From Micromussa lordhowensis (taxonomy: Eukaryota; Cnidaria; Anthozoa; Scleractinia; Lobophylliidae): 64,000 bases of DNA. The position numbers were made by a program, and so were the translations under genes. Shown piece by piece: positions 36,623-48,116 of the stretch (the stretch's first letter is position 1; every line of letters starts with the position of its first letter). A model generated the notes under the pieces. It worked only from the letters and a program-made list of their open reading frames with translations. It was not told the DNA's origin and made no database searches. Location: positions 1 to 64,000 of the forward strand of contig CAXHUQ010001595.1 of assembly GCA_964020085.1 (NCBI GenBank), in the 5' to 3' direction.

Positions 36623-38240
36623 GAAATCTCCCACTATGCTAATCAGCCCGCAGATCCCCAGGCGTGGCCGGCTGGCTGACTCGTTAGCCGAGCTTGACGC
36701 GTGTTGCAACTTGGCAAACTAATGGCACCAAAGCACTCCTGGGGTGGGTCCGGGTCCACATGCAAAGTTTCGGAGCTGCGCGACATCTCGCACTATGCTA
36801 ACCAGCCCGTTTGCTAATTAGCCGAACTTTGCGCGCGTCGCAACTTTGCAAACTAATACCACCAAAGCACTCCCGGGGTCGGTCCGGGTCCAAATGCGAA
36901 GTATCGGAGCTGCGCGAAATCTCCCACTATGCTAATCAGCCCGCAGATCCCCAGGCGTGGCCGGCTGGCTGACTCGTTAGCCGAGCTTGACGCGTGTCGC
37001 AACTTGGCAAACTAATGGCACCAAAGCACTCCTGGGGTGGGTCCGGGTCCACATGCAAAGTTTCGGAGCTGCGCGACATCTCGCACTATGCTAACCAGCC
37101 CGTTTGCTAATTAGCCGAACTTTGCGCGCGTCGCAACTTTGCAAACTAATACCACCAAAGCACTCCCGGGGTCGGTCCGGGTCCAAATGCGAAGTATCGG
37201 AGCTGCGCGAAATCTCCCACTATGCTAATCAGCCCGCAGATCCCCAGGCGTGGCCGGCTGGCTGACTCGTTAGCCGAGCTTGACGCGTGTCGCAACTTGG
37301 CAAACTAATGGCACCAAAGCACTCCTGGGGTGGGTCCGGGTCCACATGCAAAGTTTCGGAGCTGCGCGACACCTCGCACTATGCTAACCAGCCCGTTTGC
37401 TAATTAGCCGAACTTTGCGCGCGTCGCAACTTTGCAAACTAATACCACCAAAGCACTCCCGGGGTCGGTCCGGGTCCAAATGCGAAGTATCGGAGCTGCG
37501 CGAAATCTCCCACTATGCTATGCAACTTGCAACTTGGCAAACTAATGGCACCAAAGCACTCCTGGGGTGGGTCCGGGTCCACATGCAAAGTTTCGGAGCT
37601 GCGCGACATCTCGCACTATGCTAACCAGCCCGTTTGCTAATTAGCCGAACTTTGCGCGCGTCGCAACTTTGCAAACTAATACCACCAAAGCACTCCCGGG
37701 GTCGGTCCGGGTCCAAATGCGAAGTATCGGAGCTGCGCGAAATCTCCCACTATGCTAATCAGCCCGCAGATCCCCAGGCGTGGCCGGCTGGCTGACTCGT
37801 TAGCCGAGCTTGATGCGTGTCGCAACTTGGCAAACTAATGGCACCAAAGCACTCCTGGGGTGGGTCCGGGTCCACATGCAAAGTTTCGGAGCTGCGCGAC
37901 ATCTCGCACTATGCTAACCAGCCCGTTTGCTAATTAGCCGAACTTTGCGCGCGTCGCAACTTTGCAAACTAATACCACCAAAGCACTCCCGGGGTCGGTC
38001 CGGGTCCAAATGCGAAGTATCGGAGCTGCGCGAAATCTCCCACTATGCTAATCAGCCCGCAGATCCCCAGGCGTGGCCGGCTGGCTGACTCGTTAGCCGA
38101 GCTTGACGCGTGTTGCAACTTGGCAAACTAATGGCACCAAAGCACTCCTGGGGTGGGTCCGGGTCCACATGCAAAGTTTCGGAGCTGCGCGACATCTCGC
38201 ACTATGCTAACCAGCCCGTTTGCTAATTAGCCGAATTTTG
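36405..38240. repeat. 5-dimer sub-repeat around the truncated unit
   Basis: GCTTGATGCG at 36405 recurs at 37814, a distance of 1,409 bp, which is 5 x 293 minus the 56 bp missing from the truncated unit between them. GTGTTGC follows one dimer later in both copies (36705 and about 38114). GAATTTTGC (about 38236) is present only in the second copy. The truncated unit 37502-37738 lies just before the second copy. Confidence 0.75.
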
Positions 38241-41200
38241 CGCGCGTCGCAACTTTGCAAACTAATACCACCAAAGCACTCCCGGGGTCGGTCCGGGTCC
38301 AAATGCGAAGTATCGGAGCTGCGCGAAATCTCCCACTATGCTAATCAGCCCGCAGATCCCCAGGCGTGGCCGGCTGGCTGACTCGTTAGCCGAGCTTGAC
38401 GCGTGTCGCAACTTGGCAAACTAATGGCACCAAAGCACTCCTGGGGTGGGTCCGGGTCCACATGCAAAGTTTCGGAGCTGCGCGACATCTCGCACTATGC
38501 TAACCAGCCCGTTTGCTAATTAGCCGAACTTTGCGCGCGTCGCAACTTTGCAAACTAATACCACCAAAGCACTCCCGGGGTCGGTCCGGGTCCAAATGCG
38601 AAGTATCGGAGCTGCGCGAAATCTCCCACTATGCTAATCAGCCCGCAGATCCCCAGGCGTGGCCGGCTGGCTGACTCGTTAGCCGAGCTTGACGCGTGTC
38701 GCAACTTGGCAAACTAATGGCACCAAAGCACTCCTAAGGTGGGTCCGGGTCCACATGCAAAGTTTCGGAGCTGCGCGACATCTCGCACTATGCTAACCAG
38801 CCCGTTTGGTATTTAGCCGAACTTTGCGCGCGTCGCAACTTTGCAAACTAATACCACCAAAGCACTCCCGGGGTCGGTCCGGGTCCAAATGCGAAGTATC
38901 GGAGCTGCGCGAAATCTCCCACTATGCTAATCAGCCCGCAGATCCCCAGGCGTGGCCGGCTGGCTGACTCGTTAGCCGAGCTTGACGCGTGTCGCAACTT
39001 GGCAAACTAATGGCACCAAAGCACTCCTGGGGTGGGTCCGGGTCCACATGCAAAGTTTCGGAGCTGCGCGACATCTCGCACTATGCTAACCAGCCCGTTT
39101 GCTAATTAGCCGAACTTTGCGCGCGTCGCAACTTTGCAAACTAATACCACCAAAGCACTCCCGGGGTCGGTCCGGGTCCAAATGCGAAGTATCGGAGCTG
39201 CGCGAAATCTCCCACTATGCTAATCAGCCCGCAGATCCCCAGGCGTGGCCGGCTGGCTGACTCGTTAGCCGAGCTTGACGCGTGTCGCAACTTGGCAAAC
39301 TAATGGCACCAAAGCACTCCTGGGGTGGGTCCGGGTCCACATGCAAAGTTTCGGAGCTGCGCGACATCTCGCACTATGCTAACCAGCCCGTTTGCTAATT
39401 AGCCGAACTTTGTGCGCGTCGCAACTTTGCAAACTAATACTACCAAAGCACTCCCGGGGTCGGTCCGGGTCCAAATGGGAAGTATCGGAGCTGCGCGAAA
39501 TCTCCCACTATGCTAATCAGCCCGCAGATCCCCAGGCGTGGCCGGCTGGCTGACCCGTTAGCCGAGCTTGACGCGTGTCGCAACTTGGCAAACTAATGGC
39601 ACCAAAGCACTCCTGGGGTGGGTCCGGGTCCACATGCAAAGTTTCGGAGCTGCGCGACATCTCGCACTATGCTAACCAGCCCGTTTGCTAATTAGCCGAA
39701 CTTTGCGCGCGTCGCAACTTTGCAAACTAATACCACCAAAGCACTCCCGGGGTCGGTCCGGGTCCAAATGCGAAGTATCGGAGCTGCGCGAAATCTCCCA
39801 CTATGCTAATCAGCCCGCAGATCCCCAGGCGTGGCCGGCTGGCTGACTCGTTAGCCGAGCTTGACGCGTGTCGCAACTTGGCAAACTAATGGCACCAAAG
39901 CACTCCTGGGGTGGGTCCGGGTCCACATGCAAAGTTTCGGAGCTGCGCGACATCTCGCACTATGCTAACCAGCCCGTTTGCTAATTAGCCGAACTTTGCG
40001 CGCGTCGCAACTTTGCAAACTAATACCACCAAAGCACTCCCGGGGTCGGTCCGGGTCCAAATGCGAAGTATCGGAGCTGCGCGAAATCTCCCACTATGCT
40101 AATCAGCCCGCAGATCCCCAGGCGTGGCCGGCTGGCTGACTCGTTAGCCGAGCTTGACGCGTGTCGCAACTTGGCAAACTAATGGCACCAAAGCACTCCT
40201 GGGGTGGGTCCGGGTCCACATGCAAAGTTTCGGAGCTGCGCGACATCTCGCACTATGCTAACCAGCCCGTTTGCTAATTAGCCGAACTTTGCGCGCGTCG
40301 CAACTTTGCAAACTAATACCACCAAAGCACTCCCGGGGTCGGTCCGGGTCCAAATGCGAAGTATCGGAGCTGCGCGAAATCTCCCACTATGCTAATCAGC
40401 CCGCAGATCCCCAGGCGTGGCTGGCTGGCTGACTCGTTAGCCGAGCTTGACGCGTGTCACAACTTGGCAAACTAATGGCACCAAAGCACTCCTGGGGTGG
40501 GTCCGGGTCCACATGCAAAGTTTCGGAGCTGCGCGACATCTCGCACTATGCTAACCAGCCCGTTTGCTAATTAGCCGAACTTTGCGCGCGTCGCAACTTT
40601 GCAAACTAATACCACCAAAGCACTCCCGGGTCGGTCCGGGTCCAAATGCCAAGTATCGGAGCTGCGCGAAATCTCCCACTATGCTAATCAGCCCACAGAT
40701 CCCCAGGCGTGGCCGGCTGGCTGACTCGTTAGCCGAGCTTGACGCGTGTCGCAACTTGGCAAACTAATGGCACCAAAGCACTCCTGGGGTGGGTCCGGGT
40801 CCACGTGCAAAGTTTCGGAGCTGCGCGACATCTCGCACTATGCTAACCAGCCCGTTTGCTAATTAGCCGAACTTTGCGCGCGTCGCAACTTTGCAAACTA
40901 ATACCACCAAAGCACTCCCGGGGTCGGTCCGGGTCCAAATGCGAAGTATCGGAGCTGCGCGAAATCTCCCACTATGCTAATCAGCCCGCAGATCCCCAGG
41001 CGTGGCCGGCTGGCTGACTCGTTAGCCGAGCTTGACGCGTGTCGCAACTTGGCAAACTAATGGCACCAAAGCACTCCTGGGGTGGGTCCGGGTCCACGTG
41101 CAAAGTTTCGGAGCTGCGCGACATCTCGCACTATGCTAACCAGCCCGTTTGCTAATTAGCCGAACTTTGCGCGCGTCGCAACTTTGCAAACTAATACCAC

Positions 41201-41416
41201 CAAAGCACTCCCGGGGTCGGTCCGGGTCCAAATGCGAAGTATCGGAGCTGCGCGAAATCTCCCACTATGCTAATCAGCCCGCAGATCCCCAGGCGTGGCC
41301 GGCTGGCTGACTCGTTAGCCGAGCTTGACGCGTGTCGCAACTTGGCAAACTAATGGCACCAAAGCACTCCTGGGGTGGGTCCGGGTCCACATGCAAAGTT
41401 TCGGAGCTGCGCGACA
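37372..41416. repeat. 14-dimer higher-order repeat with truncated unit, copy 1 (4,045 bp)
   Basis: Markers in order are GACACCTCGC (37372), the truncated dimer (37502), GCTTGATGCG (37814), GTGTTGC and GAATTTTGC (about 38236), CTCCTAAGGT (about 38736) with GGTATTTAGC (about 38808), TTTGTGCGCG (39413), ACTACCAAAG, AATGGGAAG (about 39478), TGACCCGTT, GTGGCTGGCTGG (40422), GTCACAAC (40459), the 1-bp deletion CACTCCCGGGTCGG (about 40630), and two successive units with CCACGTGC (40805, 41098). The next copy starts 4,045 bp on, which equals 14 x 293 minus 57. The left edge lies between about 37050 and 37372. Confidence 0.88.
37502..37738. repeat. Truncated dimer (237 bp) missing most of monomer A's 5' half
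   Basis: The unit begins normally for 19 bases (37502-37520), then reads TGCAACTTGCAACTTGGC and continues as a normal unit. Unit bases 20-85 (66 bp, including the A-specific 25-bp segment) are replaced by 10 bp, a net loss of 56 bp. The junction contains TGCAACT twice in tandem. The second copy reads TTGCAACTTGGC, as in the GTGTTGC variant dimers nearby. The shift opens a 75-codon frame across the junction that starts at TTG and has no sign of being a gene. Confidence 0.92.
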
Positions 41417-44400
41417 CCTCGCACTATGCTAACCAGCCCGTTTGCTAATTAGCCGAACTTTGCGCGCGTCGCAACTTTGCAAACTAATACCACCAAAGCA
41501 CTCCCGGGGTCGGTCCGGGTCCAAATGCGAAGTATCGGAGCTGCGCGAAATCTCCCACTATGCTATGCAACTTGCAACTTGGCAAACTAATGGCACCAAA
41601 GCACTCCTGGGGTGGGTCCGGGTCCACATGCAAAGTTTCGGAGCTGCGCGACATCTCGCACTATGCTAACCAGCCCGTTTGCTAATTAGCCGAACTTTGC
41701 GCGCGTCGCAACTTTGCAAACTAATACCACCAAAGCACTCCCGGGGTCGGTCCGGGTCCAAATGCGAAGTATCGGAGCTGCGCGAAATCTCCCACTATGC
41801 TAATCAGCCCGCAGATCCCCAGGCGTGGCCGGCTGGCTGACTCGTTAGCCGAGCTTGATGCGTGTCGCAACTTGGCAAACTAATGGCACCAAAGCACTCC
41901 TGGGGTGGGTCCGGGTCCACATGCAAAGTTTCGGAGCTGCGCGACATCTCGCACTATGCTAACCAGCCCGTTTGCTAATTAGCCGAACTTTGCGCGCGTC
42001 GCAACTTTGCAAACTAATACCACCAAAGCACTCCCGGGGTCGGTCCGGGTCCAAATGCGAAGTATCGGAGCTGCGCGAAATCTCCCACTATGCTAATCAG
42101 CCCGCAGATCCCCAGGCGTGGCCGGCTGGCTGACTCGTTAGCCGAGCTTGACGCGTGTTGCAACTTGGCAAACTAATGGCACCAAAGCACTCCTGGGGTG
42201 GGTCCGGGTCCACATGCAAAGTTTCGGAGCTGCGCGACATCTCGCACTATGCTAACCAGCCCGTTTGCTAATTAGCCGAATTTTGCGCGCGTCGCAACTT
42301 TGCAAACTAATACCACCAAAGCACTCCCGGGGTCGGTCCGGGTCCAAATGCGAAGTATCGGAGCTGCGCGAAATCTCCCACTATGCTAATCAGCCCGCAG
42401 ATCCCCAGGCGTGGCCGGCTGGCTGACTCGTTAGCCGAGCTTGACGCGTGTCGCAACTTGGCAAACTAATGGCACCAAAGCACTCCTGGGGTGGGTCCAG
42501 GTCCACATGCAAAGTTTCGGAGCTGCGCGACATCTCGCACTATGCTAACCAGCCCGTTTGCTAATTAGCCGAACTTTGCGCGCGTCGCAACTTTGCAAAC
42601 TAATACCACCAAAGCACTCCCGGGGTCGGTCCGGGTCCAAATGCGAAGTATCGGAGCTGCGCGAAATCTCCCACTATGCTAATCAGCCCGCAGATCCCCA
42701 GGCGTGGCCGGCTGGCTGACTCGTTAGCCGAGCTTGACGCGTGTCGCAACTTGGCAAACTAATGGCACCAAAGCACTCCTGGGGTGGGTCCAGGTCCACA
42801 TGCAAAGTTTCGGAGCTGCGCGACATCTCGCACTATGCTAACCAGCCCGTTTGCTAATTAGCCGAACTTTGCGCGCGTCGCAACTTTGCAAACTAATACC
42901 ACCAAAGCACTCCCGGGGTCGGTCCGGGTCCAAATGCGAAGTATCGGAGCTGCGCGAAATCTCCCACTATGCTAATCAGCCCGCAGATCCCCAGGCGTGG
43001 CCGGCTGGCTGACTCGTTAGCCGAGCTTGACGCGTGTCGCAACTTGGCAAACTAATGGCACCAAAGCACTCCTAAGGTGGGTCCGGGTCCACATGCAAAG
43101 TTTCGGAGCTGCGCGACATCTCGCACTATGCTAACCAGCCCGTTTGGTATTTAGCCGAACTTTGCGCGCGTCGCAACTTTGCAAACTAATACCACCAAAG
43201 CACTCCCGGGGTCGGTCCGGGTCCAAATGCGAAGTATCGGAGCTGCGCGAAATCTCCCACTATGCTAATCAGCCCGCAGATCCCCAGGCGTGGCCGGCTG
43301 GCTGACTCGTTAGCCGAGCTTGACGCGTGTCGCAACTTGGCAAACTAATGGCACCAAAGCACTCCTGGGGTGGGTCCGGGTCCACATGCAAAGTTTCGGA
43401 GCTGCGCGACATCTCGCACTATGCTAACCAGCCCGTTTGCTAATTAGCCGAACTTTGCGCGCGTCGCAACTTTGCAAACTAATACCACCAAAGCACTCCC
43501 GGGGTCGGTCCGGGTCCAAATGCGAAGTATCGGAGCTGCGCGAAATCTCCCACTATGCTAATCAGCCCGCAGATCCCCAGGCGTGGCCGGCTGGCTGACT
43601 CGTTAGCCGAGCTTGACGCGTGTCGCAACTTGGCAAACTAATGGCACCAAAGCACTCCTGGGGTGGGTCCGGGTCCACATGCAAAGTTTCGGAGCTGCGC
43701 GACATCTCGCACTATGCTAACCAGCCCGTTTGCTAATTAGCCGAACTTTGTGCGCGTCGCAACTTTGCAAACTAATACTACCAAAGCACTCCCGGGGTCG
43801 GTCCGGGTCCAAATGGGAAGTATCGGAGCTGCGCGAAATCTCCCACTATGCTAATCAGCCCGCAGATCCCCAGGCGTGGCCGGCTGGCTGACCCGTTAGC
43901 CGAGCTTGACGCGTGTCGCAACTTGGCAAACTAATGGCACCAAAGCACTCCTGGGGTGGGTCCGGGTCCACATGCAAAGTTTCGGAGCTGCGCGACATCT
44001 CGCACTATGCTAACCAGCCCGTTTGCTAATTAGCCGAACTTTGCGCGCGTCGCAACTTTGCAAACTAATACCACCAAAGCACTCCCGGGGTCGGTCCGGG
44101 TCCAAATGCGAAGTATCGGAGCTGCGCGAAATCTCCCACTATGCTAATCAGCCCGCAGATCCCCAGGCGTGGCCGGCTGGCTGACTCGTTAGCCGAGCTT
44201 GACGCGTGTCGCAACTTGGCAAACTAATGGCACCAAAGCACTCCTGGGGTGGGTCCGGGTCCACATGCAAAGTTTCGGAGCTGCGCGACATCTCGCACTA
44301 TGCTAACCAGCCCGTTTGCTAATTAGCCGAACTTTGCGCGCGTCGCAACTTTGCAAACTAATACCACCAAAGCACTCCCGGGGTCGGTCCGGGTCCAAAT

Positions 44401-45754
44401 GCGAAGTATCGGAGCTGCGCGAAATCTCCCACTATGCTAATCAGCCCGCAGATCCCCAGGCGTGGCCGGCTGGCTGACTCGTTAGCCGAGCTTGACGCGT
44501 GTCGCAACTTGGCAAACTAATGGCACCAAAGCACTCCTGGGGTGGGTCCGGGTCCACATGCAAAGTTTCGGAGCTGCGCGACATCTCGCACTATGCTAAC
44601 CAGCCCGTTTGCTAATTAGCCGAACTTTGCGCGCGTCGCAACTTTGCAAACTAATACCACCAAAGCACTCCCGGGGTCGGTCCGGGTCCAAATGCGAAGT
44701 ATCGGAGCTGCGCGAAATCTCCCACTATGCTAATCAGCCCGCAGATCCCCAGGCGTGGCTGGCTGGCTGACTCGTTAGCCGAGCTTGACGCGTGTCACAA
44801 CTTGGCAAACTAATGGCACCAAAGCACTCCTGGGGTGGGTCCGGGTCCACATGCAAAGTTTCGGAGCTGCGCGACATCTCGCACTATGCTAACCAGCCCG
44901 TTTGCTAATTAGCCGAACTTTGCGCGCGTCGCAACTTTGCAAACTAATACCACCAAAGCACTCCCGGGTCGGTCCGGGTCCAAATGCCAAGTATCGGAGC
45001 TGCGCGAAATCTCCCACTATGCTAATCAGCCCGCAGATCCCCAGGCGTGGCCGGCTGGCTGACTCGTTAGCCGAGCTTGACGCGTGTCGCAACTTGGCAA
45101 ACTAATGGCACCAAAGCACTCCTGGGGTGGGTCCGGGTCCACGTGCAAAGTTTCGGAGCTGCGCGACATCTCGCACTATGCTAACCAGCCCGTTTGCTAA
45201 TTAGCCGAACTTTGCGCGCGTCGCAACTTTGCAAACTAATACCACCAAAGCACTCCCGGGGTCGGTCCGGGTCCAAATGCGAAGTATCGGAGCTGCGCGA
45301 AATCTCCCACTATGCTAATCAGCCCGCAGATCCCCAGGCGTGGCCGGCTGGCTGACTCGTTAGCCGAGCTTGACGCGTGTCGCAACTTGGCAAACTAATG
45401 GCACCAAAGCACTCCTGGGGTGGGTCCGGGTCCACGTGCAAAGTTTCGGAGCTGCGCGACATCTCGCACTATGCTAACCAGCCCGTTTGCTAATTAGCCG
45501 AACTTTGCGCGCGTCGCAACTTTGCAAACTAATACCACCAAAGCACTCCCGGGGTCGGTCCGGGTCCAAATGCGAAGTATCGGAGCTGCGCGAAATCTCC
45601 CACTATGCTAATCAGCCCGCAGATCCCCAGGCGTGGCCGGCTGGCTGACTCGTTAGCCGAGCTTGACGCGTGTCGCAACTTGGCAAACTAATGGCACCAA
45701 AGCACTCCTGGGGTGGGTCCGGGTCCACATGCAAAGTTTCGGAGCTGCGCGACA
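41417..45754. repeat. 15-dimer higher-order repeat with truncated unit, copy 2 (4,338 bp)
   Basis: All copy 1 markers recur: GACACCTCGC 41417, truncated unit 41547, GCTTGATGCG 41859, GAATTTTGC about 42281, CTCCTAAGGT about 43074, TTTGTGCGCG 43751, GTGGCTGGCTGG 44760, the 1-bp deletion near 44968, and CCACGTGC 45143 and 45436. Up to GAATTTTGC the offset is 4,045 bp. From CTCCTAAGGT on it is 4,338 bp, so copy 2 has one extra dimer. The extra material lies where two adjacent dimers both carry GTCCAGGTCC (about 42499 and 42792), a change copy 1 lacks. There is no third copy, since 45755 is consensus. Confidence 0.88.
41547..41783. repeat. Truncated dimer (237 bp), duplicate of 37502-37738
   Basis: This unit has the same 56-bp net deletion and the same TGCAACT tandem junction as the unit at 37502, in the same marker context (GACACCTCGC just before, GCTTGATGCG just after). 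The identity of the junction shows that one deletion event was copied with the surrounding 14-dimer block and did not arise twice. Confidence 0.92.
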
Positions 45755-48116
45755 TCTCGCACTATGCTAACCAGCCCGTTTGCTAATTAGCCGAACTTTG
45801 CGCGCGTCGCAACTTTGCAAACTAATACCACCAAAGCACTCCCGGGGTCGGTCCGGGTCCAAATGCGAAGTATCGGAGCTGCGCGAAATCTCCCACTATG
45901 CTAATCAGCCCGCAGATCCCCAGGCGTGGCCGGCTGGCTGACTCGTTAGCCGAGCTTGACGCGTGTCGCAACTTGGCAAACTAATGGCACCAAAGCACTC
46001 CTGGGGTGGGTCCGGGTCCACATGCAAAGTTTCGGAGCTGCGCGACATCTCGCACTATGCTAACCAGCCCGTTTGCTAATTAGCCGAACTTTGCGCGCGT
46101 CGCAACTTTGCAAACTAATACCACCAAAGCACTCCCGGGGTCGGTCCGGGTCCAAATGCGAAGTATCGGAGCTGCGCGAAATCTCCCACTATGCTAATCA
46201 GCCCGCAGATCCCCAGGCGTGGCCGGCTGGCTGACTCGTTAGCCGAGCTTGACGCGTGTCGCAACTTGGCAAACTAATGGCACCAAAGCACTCCTGGGGT
46301 GGGTCCGGGTCCACATGCAAAGTTTCGGAGCTGCGCGACATCTCGCACTATGCTAACCAGCCCGTTTGCTAATTAGCCGAACTTTGCGCGCGTCGCAACT
46401 TTGCAAACTATTACCACCAAAGCACTCCCGGGGTCGGTCCGGGTCCAAATGTGAAGTATCGGAGCTGCGCGAAATCTCCCACTATGCTAATCAGCCCGCA
46501 GATCCCCAGGCGTGGCCGGCTGGCTGACTCGTTAGCCGAGCTTGACGCGTGTCACAACTTGGCAAACTAATGGCACCAAAGCACTCCTGGGGTGGGTCCG
46601 GGTCCACATGCAAAGTTTCGGAGCTGCGCGACATCTCGCACTATGCTAACCAGGCCGTTTGCTAATTAGCCGAACTTTGCGCGCGTCGCAACTTTGCAAA
46701 CTAATACCACCAAAGCACTCCCGGGGTCGGTCCAGGTCCAAATGCGAAGTATCGGAGCTGCGCGAAATCTCCCACTATGCTAATCAGCCCGCAGATCCCC
46801 AAGCGTGGCCGGCTGGCTGACTCGTTAGCCGAGCTTGACGCGTGTCGCAACTTGGCAAACTAATGGCACCAAAGCACTCCTGGGGTGGGTCCGGGTCCAC
46901 ATGCAAAGTTTCGGAGCTGCGCGACATCTCGCACTATGCTAACCAGCCCGTTTGCTAATTAGCTGAACTTTGCGCGCGTCGCAACTTTGCAAACTAATAC
47001 CACCAAAGCACTCCCGGGGTCGGTCCGGGTCCAAATGCGAAGTATCGGAGCTGCGCGAAATCTCCCACTATGCTAATCAGCCCGCAGATCCCCAGGCGTG
47101 GCCGGCTGGCTGACTCGTTAGCCGAGCTTGACGCGTGTCGCAACTTGGCAAACTAATGGCACCAAAGCACTCCTGGGGTGGGTCCGGGTCCACATGCAAA
47201 GTTTCGGAGCTGCGCGACATCTCGCACTATGCTAACCAGCCCGTTTGCTAATTAGCCGAACTTTGCGCGCGTCGCAACTTTGCAAACTAATACCACCAAA
47301 GCACTCCCGGGGTCGGTCCGGGTCCAAATGCGAAGTATCGGAGCTGCGCGAAATCTCCCAGTATGCTAATCAGCCCGCAGATCCCCAGGCGTGGCCGGCT
47401 GGCTGACTCGTTAGCCGAGCTTGACGCGTGTTGCAACTTGGCAAACTAATGGCACCAAAGCACTCCTGGGGTGGGTCCGGGTCCACATGCAAAGTTTCGG
47501 AGCTGCGCGACATCTCGCACTATGCTAACCAGCCCGTTTGCTAATTAGCCGAACTTTGCGCGTCGCAACTTTGCAAACTAATACCACCAAAGCACTCCCG
47601 GGGTCGGTCCGGGTCCAAATGCGAAGTATCGGAGGTGCGCGAAATCTCCCACTATGCTAATCAGCCCGCAGATCCCCAGGCGTGGCCGGCTGGCTGACTC
47701 GTTAGCCGAGCTTGACGCGTGTCGCAACTTGGCAAACTAATGGCACCAAAGCACTCCTGGGGTGGGTCCGGGTCCACATGCAAAGTTTCGGAGCTGCGCG
47801 ACATCTCGCACTATGCTAACCAGGCCGTTTGCTAATTAGCCGAACTTTGCGCGCGTCGCAACTTTGCAAACTAATACCACCAAAGCACTCCCGGGGTCGG
47901 TCCGGGTCCAAATGCGAAGTATCGGAGCTGCGCGAAATCTCCCACTATGCTAATCAGCCCGCAGATCCCCAAGCGTGGCCGGCTGGCTGACTCGTTAGCC
48001 GAGCTTGACGCGTGTCGCAACTTGGCAAACTAATGGCACCAAAGCACTCCTGGGGTGGGTCCGGGTCCACATGCAAAGTTTCGGAGCTGCGCGACATCTC
48101 GCACTATGCTAACCAG
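45755..48116. repeat. Dimers with a 4-dimer repeat and a 2-bp deletion
   Basis: CCAGGCCGTTT at 46654 recurs at 47824, 1,170 bp later, which is 4 x 293 minus a 2-bp deletion (TTTGCGCGTCGC near 47560) between them. CCCCAAGCG accompanies it (about 46802 and 47972). Private changes include ACTATTACC near 46411, AATGTGAAG near 46452, GTCACAAC near 46554, CTCCCAGTATGC near 47361, GTGTTGC near 47431 and GGAGGTGCGC near 47635. Confidence 0.75.

Noticed and set aside
37397..37624. 75-codon frame across the truncated dimer, copied at 41442-41669
   Set aside because: The deletion happens to join frames without a stop. The product would be satellite sequence read in arbitrary frames.
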